A stretch of 14,663 nt of DNA, taken from assembly GCA_020428895.1 (NCBI GenBank), contig JAGQLZ010000020.1, positions 1 to 14,663 on the forward strand, read 5' to 3'. How positions within the stretch are numbered: the stretch's first letter is position 1; each line of letters begins with the position of its first letter. The notes under the pieces are model-generated. The model searched no databases, was not told the DNA's origin, and saw only the letters and a program-made list of their open reading frames with translations. This document shows, one piece after another, positions 5,530-14,296 of this stretch. This stretch comes from Candidatus Kaiserbacteria bacterium. Its GTDB lineage: Bacteria > Patescibacteriota > Minisyncoccia > Phycocordibacterales > UBA918. The translations under genes and the position numbers were made by a program.

Positions 5530-6717
5530 TCAAACAATTGTTGCTCCGGACGATAACAGTACGTGTACATAACCAAGAACAAACATTAAAAATAACATTG
5601 CAAAACCATAAGCTACTTGAACTGGTCGTTGATGACGAATTTCAATAAATATCGACAACAAAAGTGAGGCGATTACCAATAAAGCTAATGTAACATAGGT
5701 CATTTGCATCCATGATTTAGGCTGGGTTAAGAAATGCATCAACGGCCCTGCTTCTGATTTTTTAATAGTACTACCGATAACTGGTGTAACTGGGTAAACT
5801 GCTGATCTAGTTGAAGATACCGTAGTGGTGTAGATAGAAACTCCACCATTTTCTTCCACTGCCAAATCTTCTATTTTTGGAGTTTCTGCCATAGCCAGCT
5901 TATCTGGTTTTGGATTTATTGGTTCAACTGCTGACTCTTCTAAAACTTTTGTTTCCTTAACCGGCTTCTCTACTAATTCTTCTGCAGATTCTTCAACCTC
6001 GTCAGTAGCTGACAAAACTTGTGTGCTGGAATCACTATTATCAACTGCTAAAGTTAGACTGTCTTCTAAATCAGCTTCCTCTGAAATAACTTCAGCTATT
6101 ACTGGTTCTGTAGTATTTGGGGTAACTGGAATAGCTGGCGATGTTGGTACGGAAGCCACTCGGGCACCAAACAGTTGTACTACATAAACCGTTTCATAAC
6201 CTTGATATTCACCTTTGGCAGTACCGACTCCAATCTCAGTAAATTTATCATCGACAATATTAGCTCTGTGTGTTGGCGACTTCATCCAAGCCTCAACAAC
6301 TTCTCCAGAATCAGAGAAATGAATGGCTAAATTCTCCCCAGCATGTATATAGTTATAACCAGCTTGATCAAACCAATACCAAGGTGACACTCCATCTGGA
6401 CTATAGTGTGAAAAATAACCATTCTTGGCCATATGTTCGGCTTTAGCAGTGGCAGCTTGATCTAAGACTGAATTTCTAACTAATGGACTTTCATTTAACC
6501 TTTGTCTTTCATTATTGGTCAGATCAACCACTACCGCTGGTAATACTGTTGCTACCAGCCAATCTGATGCCTGCCATAAAAGTGCGTGGAGATTAGCGGC
6601 CGCAAATGTAAAACACACCAAAAGGGCCATTACCAACATCGAAAACTGCTGCAACACATGCGGCTTATAATCGTTTTCCTCGGAAGGAATCAAAGCTTTA
6701 GAAAACCCTGATTTCAT
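5530..6717 (-). CDS. Membrane-anchored CAP (SCP/PR-1-like) domain protein
   Basis: 395 residues. A hydrophobic segment (about residues 23-48) is followed by a CAP domain at about 64-186: NNERQRLNESPL, YFSHYSPDG with His104, GENL with Glu128, and SPTHRANI with His150, all typical of the bacterial YkwD group. Then comes a long low-complexity Glu/Val/Thr/Pro linker (about 187-325) and two C-terminal spans (about 339-360 and 366-388). The layout puts the CAP domain outside the membrane, on a stalk. Bacterial CAP domains are poorly understood; wall binding or modification is usually suggested. It starts 29 nt after the sortase stop. The gap contains TATACT on the coding strand 12 nt before ATG, so an internal promoter is possible. 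No Shine-Dalgarno was seen. It ends 6 nt before umuD. Confidence 0.9.
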   Translation of the reverse strand: MKSGFSKALIPSEENDYKPHVLQQFSMLVMALLVCFTFAAANLHALLWQASDWLVATVLPAVVVDLTNNERQRLNESPLVRNSVLDQAATAKAEHMAKNGYFSHYSPDGVSPWYWFDQAGYNYIHAGENLAIHFSDSGEVVEAWMKSPTHRANIVDDKFTEIGVGTAKGEYQGYETVYVVQLFGARVASVPTSPAIPVTPNTTEPVIAEVISEEADLEDSLTLAVDNSDSSTQVLSATDEVEESAEELVEKPVKETKVLEESAVEPINPKPDKLAMAETPKIEDLAVEENGGVSIYTTTVSSTRSAVYPVTPVIGSTIKKSEAGPLMHFLTQPKSWMQMTYVTLALLVIASLLLSIFIEIRHQRPVQVAYGFAMLFLMFVLGYVHVLLSSGATIV

Positions 6718-6745
6718 AGCGTATACCCAAGTATAACATTAGTTG

Positions 6746-7381
6746 TTAGTTATCTTTTAGTTTAGCGTACACTATTAAACTGTGAGTATAACGCAACTTA
6801 TCTTTCTCGTATGTGCCTGAACAAGTGATTAGTCTTAAACCAGCATGATCAATATCACCATAAACATCTTGAGTCGGAAAATCTGATTGCTCAGTGCGCT
6901 CCAGACTGACTACTTCAAAAATAGCAGCCTTGCCATCTTCACGCACAATATAAATATCATCTCCTTGAGACAATTGCCCTAATGACCAAAAAATAGCTGG
7001 GCCATCAACTGAATCAACGTGCCCTAGAACTACTGCTGGACCAGCTTCACCCGGTGTAGGACCATATTTATACCAACCAACTTTTTCATAAGAATCAGGC
7101 ACTTCCACTTCACCAGATTCTTCAAGACCGAGCGGTGATACAAAGGTAGTTTCTAAATTTATTGCTGGAATGGAGATAGATACTGGATTTGATTCAGGTA
7201 AAACTGGTCCTTTGATATCTAAAGAAACTGTTTGAGCTTCTTTTTCTTCATCAACCGGCTGGTCTTTGCTGGCAGTGCTCCAAAATACGACAATTGTAAG
7301 AACGACTAACAAAAAGGCCACTACAATAGCGTAGCGGCCTTTTTGTAATCGTATTTTTGAATAATAACGATCTATATTCAT
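6746..7381 (-). CDS. Class F-like sortase (transpeptidase)
   Basis: 211 residues. A short cytoplasmic basic N-terminus, one membrane span (about residues 18-35) and an extracellular sortase domain. The catalytic triad is visible: His121 in LGHVDS, Cys187 in LITCSGTY, and Arg197 in LRYTHSLIVYA. The GHVDS and GPAIFWSLGQL patterns are those of class F or class E enzymes, which often serve Actinobacteria and CPR. A sortase cuts a sorting motif and links the substrate to a surface acceptor. The likely substrate is the giant protein encoded immediately upstream, whose stop overlaps this ATG as ATGA; AAGAG just before it is a weak ribosome site. A terminator-like hairpin covers codons 12-25. What the acceptor is in this organism cannot be told here. 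Confidence 0.94.
   Translation of the reverse strand: MNIDRYYSKIRLQKGRYAIVVAFLLVVLTIVVFWSTASKDQPVDEEKEAQTVSLDIKGPVLPESNPVSISIPAINLETTFVSPLGLEESGEVEVPDSYEKVGWYKYGPTPGEAGPAVVLGHVDSVDGPAIFWSLGQLSQGDDIYIVREDGKAAIFEVVSLERTEQSDFPTQDVYGDIDHAGLRLITCSGTYEKDKLRYTHSLIVYAKLKDN
7309..7346 (-). terminator. Terminator-like hairpin at the 5' end of the sortase gene (attenuator candidate)
   Basis: On the minus strand RNA the arms 7346-7331 and 7324-7309 pair over 16 bp with one G-U wobble, closing the 6-nt loop GCUAUU. The GGCCGCUAC half is followed by GUAGUGGCC and then five U's, the form of an intrinsic terminator. The same site on the plus strand has an A-C mismatch instead of the wobble, so it is best formed by the operon transcript. 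It lies 32-69 nt after the giant gene's stop, where partial termination would lower sortase and all later genes. Ribosomes translating the sortase start could suppress it. Confidence 0.5.
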
Positions 7382-10300
7382 GTACTCTTAGTAAACCTCG
7401 AACTTAAAATAATTGCAAGTGATAACAGTACTAATAACCATATAGTACTGGTAGTGTCAGCAGACCCACCGCCAGCTCCGGCATCAGGAGCTCCGGTAGG
7501 AATCCTTGAAGTCTGTGCACCAGCTACCTCACCGCCAGGGCCAGTACCACCTCCACCATAAAGCACTTCTTCTTCACAGCTATCACTTTTAACACCTTTA
7601 GTTACCGTTAACTCAAACACTGTATCTTCAGAAATTGTAGTGTCAAAGTTTCCATCATCAACAGTTGAGTCTTCGGAAGTACTAAATATCTCAGTTCCGT
7701 TAGCGGTAATACTTAACTCACTACCTCTAACTGTTTCCCAAATCAACTTAACATCTGGACCATCTTGTTCAGCGTCAAATAGTCGACAAGACGGAGCATT
7801 AGTTGAGCCACCACCACCGCTACGAAATGTGGTTATACCGACATAATCATTACCGAAGTTATAATCTCCATAAGTGTCATAATCGTCATCTTCAGCGTAA
7901 GCGGTAGGAATAATGAAGTTGATAACACTATCTAGAAGCGTAACGTCATTTGGTACAGTCACTACGTGTGAACCATCATTTGGGAATGTCTGTTCCCATT
8001 CATCTTCAACTTCTTCAGTAATTGTCCAAGTTCCAGCTGGTACTAAGAAGTAGTAATAGCCAAACTTATCAGAAGTCGTAGAGTAAGAATCATCACCATT
8101 TGTAATATTGACTTTCCAACCATCTAGAATATCTTCTTCACCCCAGTTACCGTCTCTATCATCGTCATTCCAGACGTAGCCTTCAACCTTATATAACTCA
8201 ACTTCTGTCTCTGGATTACAAACCAAGGAAACATTATCCAAGAATGTACCGACACTATTTCCATCACCAGCGTCTTGGAAAGCAATCTCAGTTGTATTAT
8301 CAGTAGCTGTAAATGAGTATGAATCAGTGGTCCAGTTTGTATCGCTTAAACCAATTCCAGATTCTTGATTAGTAACTTCTTCGTTACCATCAACAAATAC
8401 CTCAAGTTTATTTTCACTAAATGCCTTACCTGGTCGTGGTGAAAATGCCCATGACAAAGTGTATTCCTCACCTGGAATAGTATCAATTGTCTGACTAATC
8501 ATTACTGAAGCATTTTCGTTTCCGTTAAATCCTGGGCCTTGCCAATCTGAATCCAATTCAGCGTATTGCTCACCTTCATACGGTGACCAATCATTTACAC
8601 CTGCGTGTAATTCAAGATAAGCATCATCCGGAGTTTGCGGTTGGATGTTTAACCATTTTACTGTCCAAGCCATCGCTGGATGATTGAACAAGTCAAAGAT
8701 ATCCCAACCAGCGTCATTGGTTACTTCTGGCTTTTCAAAACCACCATTAGCAATTAAGTTAACTCTAGGTTCACAAACTAATTCATCGTCCTTTTCACGG
8801 TTATAGAAGTCAACATGGCTATCTTCATCAAGATCAACTTCAACAAAGACGTCGAAGAAACTATCTGGTTGTAGGTCTCGTTCATCTTCATCAACTTCAA
8901 CCTTCATAAATTCCCAACCTGACTGCATTTCTTCATACACACCGTAAGTAGTAAGTTTTGGAATAATATCTTGTAATTCAAACTTTTTCTCCCGAGGCTC
9001 AATACAATAATAACCATCATCGTCAGTCACATCTGTACCAATTATCTCTGGTTCACCATAAACTGGACCATCACTAATAAATGTTTGAACTCTACTTAAG
9101 AATGAGTCCCTAACAGCTAAACCGATTGTCCAACCTTCTAGAGGTTCACCATATTCGTTAAATTTATGCCCTTCAATAATACACTCAGGATCAACATAAT
9201 CTTTTTGGTTACCAAAGTTATAATCACCATCTAAATCATCCGGTACCGTTACATGATAGTAGCTTGGTTCAGCAGGATATGTTTGTGTCCATCCTTCCTG
9301 CATGATTTCAACGATTTGATAATCACCAGCCGGAACATTGAACGAATATTTACCATCTGAATTAGTTTGCGTTACATAGCTGGTAACATCATAGATAGCA
9401 ACATCAAGTCCTCCGGTATTGTCTGAGTAATTACTGTCATAAATTGAGAAATCAAGGGCACTACCGTCACCCTCTACAACTGTTTTGTAAAGGTGATCAT
9501 TATTAAATGATCCCCAATTTATGTTTTGCCCATCGATTTGCAGATCAAGACCAACGACTGAATTATATGTGAGTTCTCCAACAGTCCATCCATGTGCTGC
9601 TAGAGGATTATCAGTATACGCATCAGCACGGTGTGACCATTCTGCATCTGCTTCATAGTCTTCTCGATTACCAAAACTATATGTTCCAGATACTTCAACA
9701 ATGTATATATTACCTAACTGAAGTGGATTTACTGTACTAACAACAGCATTAGATTCTGCTGAGACATGCAACTCCTCTACCGCTTTCATGCTCATTGGTC
9801 GCAGTGCAATACCCCAATCATAGATACCATCTTCGTTATCATCCCAATATCCGTCTCCATCAAGGTCGTTCCATTTATTTCCTTCAATTACATATGAATC
9901 ATCATATGATGCAGGACAGAATGATCCGTCACCGAAACCAAATGGACCTGTTTGATTAACAACATTTACCTCAACAAATGGGTTAAGAGTAAACGATACA
10001 AAATCATCACTTCGAGTGTATGCATAGTGAGTACCATTCTTGGTTGCCGCACTAGTTACTGGACTAACTGACAAGCTACCTAAATTAGATTCGGCATAAG
10101 TACCAGCATCAATACCATAAATTGTACCGGTGTTCTTAATATAAACAATCAATCCTCCTTCAAACACAACATCGCCACCGTTTACATCAAGATCTAGAGC
10201 ATGCAGTAAGGTAGCAAAACCAGTATTAGGATTAATCTCATACAATTCGTCTGATTTTTGAGTCAACAAATACAATGTCCCATTAGGAGCAAACTCCATC

Positions 10301-12618
10301 GCTACTGGTTTTTTGGCATCTAAACCAGTCGGTCCAACTACGGTATAATCCCCGCCATCGTTATCTAGAGTAATCAAATTGCCAGATCCACGTTCAATAC
10401 TATAAACCACACCATTCTTATCTACTGCCACTACTGAGTGGAAATGGGTTTTGTAATCTGCAAATAGTGTAGTTGCACCGGTCACTTCGTCTACTAGGTG
10501 GAGTGAGCTTATTTCTGGAGCATTAGTCTCGTCATCCATGTAAAGGAGACCCATTTCACATTGATAAGCCTTAGTTTTAGGAACATTCCAAGCTACACAG
10601 TAATATGTTTCATCATCCTCGACGTTATTAATCCATTCATAGTTATCGTAATTTAGTACATCATCGTTACAGAAGAAGGCTGCTGAATAGTCATTATTGT
10701 TGGCTGGATCTGCTTCATGAGTAAATGGAATATATCCTTCTTTCAATACTTCACGTAGCCAAATTCTAGAATCTTTTCCGAGGTCTTCTAGATTAATAGT
10801 AACTGAAGTTTTACCGTTATTGTCTGTTGGACCAAAAGTATTCCAATTACCTCCAGCTACTCCAATATGAGAATCACCAGCATCATGTTTCTTGCTATCA
10901 GTTACCCATTCAAATTGCCAGTCTGGCACCAGTTTACAACTGTCATGGTTATCTACCCAATCTTGTGCAGAATTAGCATCAAGCGGATCTAAGCCAGCCC
11001 AGTCAGACTTGTTTGGAACATCTTCTTCATCTTTACAAACAATCTTATGAGCAACAACCTCAAAAGTTTTTGGTTCTTCAACTAGACAAAGCACCGCATT
11101 ATCAACTAGTGAACCTTTACCATTTGATGTACCTACATCCTTTAGAGTAACAGTGGTAGATCCATCGTCTGCCTTAAACTGCTTACTGTAAGTCTCCCAA
11201 TCAGTTTCATCACCTGAAGCATTCATTAGAAAAGCTCCATCAATCATTACATCTACATCATTATCATCAGCAGAAGTTTTTTCTCGAGCCGCAAAATCAA
11301 ACCGTAGTTCATAAGTAGCTCCAGGGATTGTAGCTACAGTCTGAGATACCATGGTTGACTCACCATCTCCATCTAGCTCAACATTTTGTTCTCCGTCAGA
11401 AGCTCCATTGAACATATTGTTCCAGATTTCTAGAGTAAACAGAGTTTCGTCTGAAACTTTCTTAATAACCCAATTAGGTACAGAAGCAAAATGCTCCCAG
11501 AATCCACCCTTGTGTGAATTCTCATCTGCTATCGGCTCTTCAAATGAACCATTTTTTAGTAAGTTTTTAGGACCAAATCCATAATCGCAATATATCGGTT
11601 CATTTGGATTATCATCTCCATCAAAAACATTTACCACTGTACATTCAATATCCCAACCATCCTTAAGTTTCACCTCATACCCATCTTCAGTTATTTTACC
11701 TACAACATCATCTCCTTTTTTACATTCAATACTGTCTAGGTAATAACCAGCAGGACCATCTTCGCCTTCTGAAATATAATATTTAACACCACTTTTATCG
11801 TCCGCTTCTAGCTGATTGCTGTCTCCACTAGTTACTTCTTCTTCATCAATATATAGAGTGAAGTCACTAGCCTTAGCTTCTCCACCTTCTACCACCTTAG
11901 TTACGGTAATGGTACCGTATACAGCATCTTCATCACCACACTTGTCTCTATATAGAGCAATATTGTCACCTTCCCAGTTACTACCAGCAAAGTAAGTTAT
12001 ACCTTCACCATCTTCGTAGTAAAAAGGTGGAATAATATCGTCTTTGTCTTCATCGTGACCAGAATTTAAAAACGCTTTGATATTAGGCTCAATGTAGTTA
12101 TATGGATTTTCATCACTGGCGGTTGCGTGACAAATAGCCACCTTGTCTTTACTGGCGTAAAAAGGCACCAACTCAATAGAATCAGTCTTTTCATCCACAT
12201 CACCAAAATCAAAAGTGAAAATCTCCTCACCGTTTGGATCTTTAAGAATGAAAGTATCTCCATCATTATTCCAAACTGAAGAACCGCCAGCTATTTGATC
12301 ACAACCGGAAGTATCACCAGAATTTTGACAGACTTTCCAAGTGTCACCACTATTTAATGTAGTATCATCAAGATTGAACACATTAGCTGCCGCATCCTCT
12401 ACAGTCCATCCATCAAGATCCCAAAAATGAGAACCTGTATAAGTAAGTGAGAAATACTCAGGATTACTATCAGGAACTACTGTTACAGAAATATTTTCTC
12501 CAACAGCCGCTTGCGCGACAAAAAAAGACGCTGGAAAAGCGCTTAAAACAAGTGAAAATATGGTCACTAACGCAAGAGTTCGCGCTCGCCATAATTTATT
12601 TACAATAAATATATTCAT
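7378..12618 (-). CDS. Giant sortase-anchored multidomain surface protein
   Basis: 1746 residues. Signal peptide at 1-37 (AQA-A). Then a lamin-tail-like domain (about 40-150), a CHATASDENPY module (about 160-230), a beta-sandwich like SpaA or prealbumin repeats (about 235-335), a first DUF642/choice-of-anchor-like beta-sandwich (about 343-515, NGSFEEP), a Cys-containing region (520-680), propeller-like repeats (about 685-900), a first SdrD B-like domain (about 908-1140) split by a roughly 140-residue insert, a second one (about 1146-1276), a second DUF642-like domain (about 1281-1470, NGGFEKP), and a third SdrD B-like domain (about 1475-1595). DxDxDG-type loops suggest calcium-stabilised folds. 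The C-terminus has IPTGAPDAG (1706-1714), Gly-rich residues, a membrane span (about 1726-1740) and RFTKST, which form a sorting signal. Adhesion to a host cell or surface is a plausible role but is inferred. The first gene of the operon. Confidence 0.92.
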   Translation of the reverse strand: MNIFIVNKLWRARTLALVTIFSLVLSAFPASFFVAQAAVGENISVTVVPDSNPEYFSLTYTGSHFWDLDGWTVEDAAANVFNLDDTTLNSGDTWKVCQNSGDTSGCDQIAGGSSVWNNDGDTFILKDPNGEEIFTFDFGDVDEKTDSIELVPFYASKDKVAICHATASDENPYNYIEPNIKAFLNSGHDEDKDDIIPPFYYEDGEGITYFAGSNWEGDNIALYRDKCGDEDAVYGTITVTKVVEGGEAKASDFTLYIDEEEVTSGDSNQLEADDKSGVKYYISEGEDGPAGYYLDSIECKKGDDVVGKITEDGYEVKLKDGWDIECTVVNVFDGDDNPNEPIYCDYGFGPKNLLKNGSFEEPIADENSHKGGFWEHFASVPNWVIKKVSDETLFTLEIWNNMFNGASDGEQNVELDGDGESTMVSQTVATIPGATYELRFDFAAREKTSADDNDVDVMIDGAFLMNASGDETDWETYSKQFKADDGSTTVTLKDVGTSNGKGSLVDNAVLCLVEEPKTFEVVAHKIVCKDEEDVPNKSDWAGLDPLDANSAQDWVDNHDSCKLVPDWQFEWVTDSKKHDAGDSHIGVAGGNWNTFGPTDNNGKTSVTINLEDLGKDSRIWLREVLKEGYIPFTHEADPANNNDYSAAFFCNDDVLNYDNYEWINNVEDDETYYCVAWNVPKTKAYQCEMGLLYMDDETNAPEISSLHLVDEVTGATTLFADYKTHFHSVVAVDKNGVVYSIERGSGNLITLDNDGGDYTVVGPTGLDAKKPVAMEFAPNGTLYLLTQKSDELYEINPNTGFATLLHALDLDVNGGDVVFEGGLIVYIKNTGTIYGIDAGTYAESNLGSLSVSPVTSAATKNGTHYAYTRSDDFVSFTLNPFVEVNVVNQTGPFGFGDGSFCPASYDDSYVIEGNKWNDLDGDGYWDDNEDGIYDWGIALRPMSMKAVEELHVSAESNAVVSTVNPLQLGNIYIVEVSGTYSFGNREDYEADAEWSHRADAYTDNPLAAHGWTVGELTYNSVVGLDLQIDGQNINWGSFNNDHLYKTVVEGDGSALDFSIYDSNYSDNTGGLDVAIYDVTSYVTQTNSDGKYSFNVPAGDYQIVEIMQEGWTQTYPAEPSYYHVTVPDDLDGDYNFGNQKDYVDPECIIEGHKFNEYGEPLEGWTIGLAVRDSFLSRVQTFISDGPVYGEPEIIGTDVTDDDGYYCIEPREKKFELQDIIPKLTTYGVYEEMQSGWEFMKVEVDEDERDLQPDSFFDVFVEVDLDEDSHVDFYNREKDDELVCEPRVNLIANGGFEKPEVTNDAGWDIFDLFNHPAMAWTVKWLNIQPQTPDDAYLELHAGVNDWSPYEGEQYAELDSDWQGPGFNGNENASVMISQTIDTIPGEEYTLSWAFSPRPGKAFSENKLEVFVDGNEEVTNQESGIGLSDTNWTTDSYSFTATDNTTEIAFQDAGDGNSVGTFLDNVSLVCNPETEVELYKVEGYVWNDDDRDGNWGEEDILDGWKVNITNGDDSYSTTSDKFGYYYFLVPAGTWTITEEVEDEWEQTFPNDGSHVVTVPNDVTLLDSVINFIIPTAYAEDDDYDTYGDYNFGNDYVGITTFRSGGGGSTNAPSCRLFDAEQDGPDVKLIWETVRGSELSITANGTEIFSTSEDSTVDDGNFDTTISEDTVFELTVTKGVKSDSCEEEVLYGGGGTGPGGEVAGAQTSRIPTGAPDAGAGGGSADTTSTIWLLVLLSLAIILSSRFTKST

Positions 12619-12773
12619 AATCTAAAAATTAAAATCCACGAATAAAAACTACCAAGTTTCCCTAATTAGCTAGTTAAAACAAACACAAAGTTCGTGTACA
12701 TACATATACTACTCTTGTATTTAAAATTTGCAATAAAATAAACAAATTCTTTGTCAAAATTATAAAATTAAGT
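12619..12773 (-). promoter_or_regulatory. 155-bp upstream region of the surface operon
   Basis: A+T-rich with no gene. Minus-strand signals are TTGACA (12757-12752) without a good -10 at proper distance, TATAAT (12764-12759) without a good -35, and a loose ECF-like pair GGAAAC (12661-12656), 15 nt, CGTG (12640-12637). The last would give a leader of about 11 nt. None is convincing alone. No terminator hairpin separates it from the membrane protein gene that ends at 12774, so read-through from the sigma operon is possible. Confidence 0.3.
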
Positions 12774-13712
12774 TTAACGCATTGATTCTTCTATCCTACG
12801 TACAATTGCCAACTCAGCGCACAATCCCATTGGTTTATTTACCTCATTATCAAAAACTTCACTTTCTAACTCTTTGGCTTTATTTAAAACCCGAGACTTT
12901 TGAGCGTAAACTCTCTGCAAAAATTCACGGCGCTCCTTAGCCATTTCATCCATTGGCATATATGTTTTGTCATACATCCACGGAAATACTCCACAAGCGT
13001 GGAAATTCATGCCGACTGAATCAATCACCACACCAATCACTCGTACCTGTGCCTCTGTAGTCAACAGTTCAATATCTCGCTCAAATAAATCCGCAGTATT
13101 AATTATCCAAACTTCTCCCGCATAATCTCTAAAAATAATATAAGGTGACTCCTCTCCATCTACTTTAGTGTAGACCCCAACTAAACGACCCTCTTCGGGC
13201 ATTTGCCAAAGTGACATCTCCCGAGTTTCCAGTGACTTATACATCGGTATCATTTTACCTAACTTAGTATCTAAAATATGCCCAAATCCAGTGTAGTAAA
13301 TAAGTACACCACCAAAAATACTGAACAGAATACTACTCACTGTTAATTTAATAAGAGAATGTCGATAACCGTGTTTTGTGCATCGTAAATGAATTATTGC
13401 CAAAACCGTCATCAAAACAAATACCCCTAACCATAAATACGGTAAGGCTTCATACGCAAATAAAATAAAAGTGTCATGAGTGGCCTCATAAATAGAGAAA
13501 TGTGTATGAAGATATACATAAACAGTAACTGAAACAGCTAGGATACCGACCACTACTGATATCGCCCATAGTATCCACACCAATACTTCACGCAAACAGA
13601 AGTATAACTTTGATTTTGGGGTCACACGCTCGGTACAAATTCTCTCAATAACACACTCCGATAGTTTCGATTTAAATTCTTGAGATTCTAGTTGTGAATT
13701 ATTGTTTTTCAT
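12774..13712 (-). CDS. Three-span membrane protein, putative anti-sigma factor
   Basis: 312 residues. A polar cytoplasmic N-terminus of about 40 residues (ending RVTPKSKLYFCL) is followed by three hydrophobic spans (about 43-68, 83-107, 121-143) and a soluble C-terminal part of about 165 residues. Residues 175-245 (GRLVGVYTKVDG to VRVIGVVIDS) have the strand pattern of an OB-like fold; the last 60 are helical and charged. With three spans the C-terminal part should lie outside the membrane. The start overlaps the sigma factor stop as ATGA. That coupling is the normal arrangement of ECF sigma factors and their membrane anti-sigma partners, and this is the reason for the call. No ZAS-type HXXXCXXC motif is present, so a new anti-sigma type or a sensor is also possible. 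Confidence 0.8.
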   Translation of the reverse strand: MKNNNSQLESQEFKSKLSECVIERICTERVTPKSKLYFCLREVLVWILWAISVVVGILAVSVTVYVYLHTHFSIYEATHDTFILFAYEALPYLWLGVFVLMTVLAIIHLRCTKHGYRHSLIKLTVSSILFSIFGGVLIYYTGFGHILDTKLGKMIPMYKSLETREMSLWQMPEEGRLVGVYTKVDGEESPYIIFRDYAGEVWIINTADLFERDIELLTTEAQVRVIGVVIDSVGMNFHACGVFPWMYDKTYMPMDEMAKERREFLQRVYAQKSRVLNKAKELESEVFDNEVNKPMGLCAELAIVRRIEESMR

Positions 13713-14296
13713 ACTCGAACTGCATCATGATTAATAATTTGGTGTAATTGATTTTTTCCACGATGGATTAAAGTGCCCACCGACCCAATCGGAATTTTTA
13801 AAATATCAGATATTTCTTCATATTCTTTATGCTCGAAATAACGTAGAACTAAAACGTCTCGATATTTTTGATCAAGACTCTCTAAAGCTCGTGATACTTC
13901 TTGGGCGTTAAGCTGTTTGTCATGAGAAACTTCAGAAGAATCCAACATAGTTTCTTGAAATTCTAGAATTTCTTCACTGTCGAAAACTAAATGACCTTCC
14001 GGCCTAACTGATTTCTTACGATACCAACTAATCGACTCATTATGAGCAATGCGATACAACCAAGATGAAAAAGATAACTGAACATCAAATCCATTGATAT
14101 TTTTGTACACTTTCATAAAAATTTCTTGAAGCACATCGTCCTGATCTTCAGGTTCACGAACACCTAAACGTCTTATATAACGACGCATTTTAGATTCATA
14201 CCGTTCAATTATGTGACCAAAAAACGCTGGTTCACGTAGCACCATTTTTATTATCTCTTCATCGGTCATATCGACACTGGGTTTCGAGTCTCCCAT
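13709..14296 (-). CDS. ECF-type RNA polymerase sigma factor
   Basis: 195 residues, the usual size for group 4 sigma factors. Region 2 spans about residues 22-96, with the DQDDVLQEIFMKVYKNI core-binding helix and SSWLYRIAHNESISWYRKK for -10 recognition. Region 4 spans about 134-186, with LDQKYRDVLVLRYFEHKEYEEI and the helix-turn-helix IPIGSVGTLIHRGKNQL for the -35. Regions 1.1 and 3 are absent. ECF factors are usually held at the membrane by an anti-sigma and released by an envelope signal. The next gene overlaps by 4 nt and encodes a membrane protein. A TGAAAC-N16-CGTA pair precedes the gene, so it probably drives its own transcription. Met10 (14269) is a possible alternative start, but the promoter spacing supports 14296. 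The sensed signal is unknown. Confidence 0.95.
   Translation of the reverse strand: MGDSKPSVDMTDEEIIKMVLREPAFFGHIIERYESKMRRYIRRLGVREPEDQDDVLQEIFMKVYKNINGFDVQLSFSSWLYRIAHNESISWYRKKSVRPEGHLVFDSEEILEFQETMLDSSEVSHDKQLNAQEVSRALESLDQKYRDVLVLRYFEHKEYEEISDILKIPIGSVGTLIHRGKNQLHQIINHDAVRV

Noticed and set aside
6461..6468. TCTAAGAC, a near match to the GTCTNAGAC motif (also near 2317 in umuC)
   Set aside because: Lies in coding DNA, lacks the full palindrome and reflects ordinary Leu/Lys/Asp/Arg codons.
12066..12266. Second minus-strand frame inside the giant gene
   Set aside because: Out-of-frame shadow in the middle of a continuous, domain-rich reading frame.
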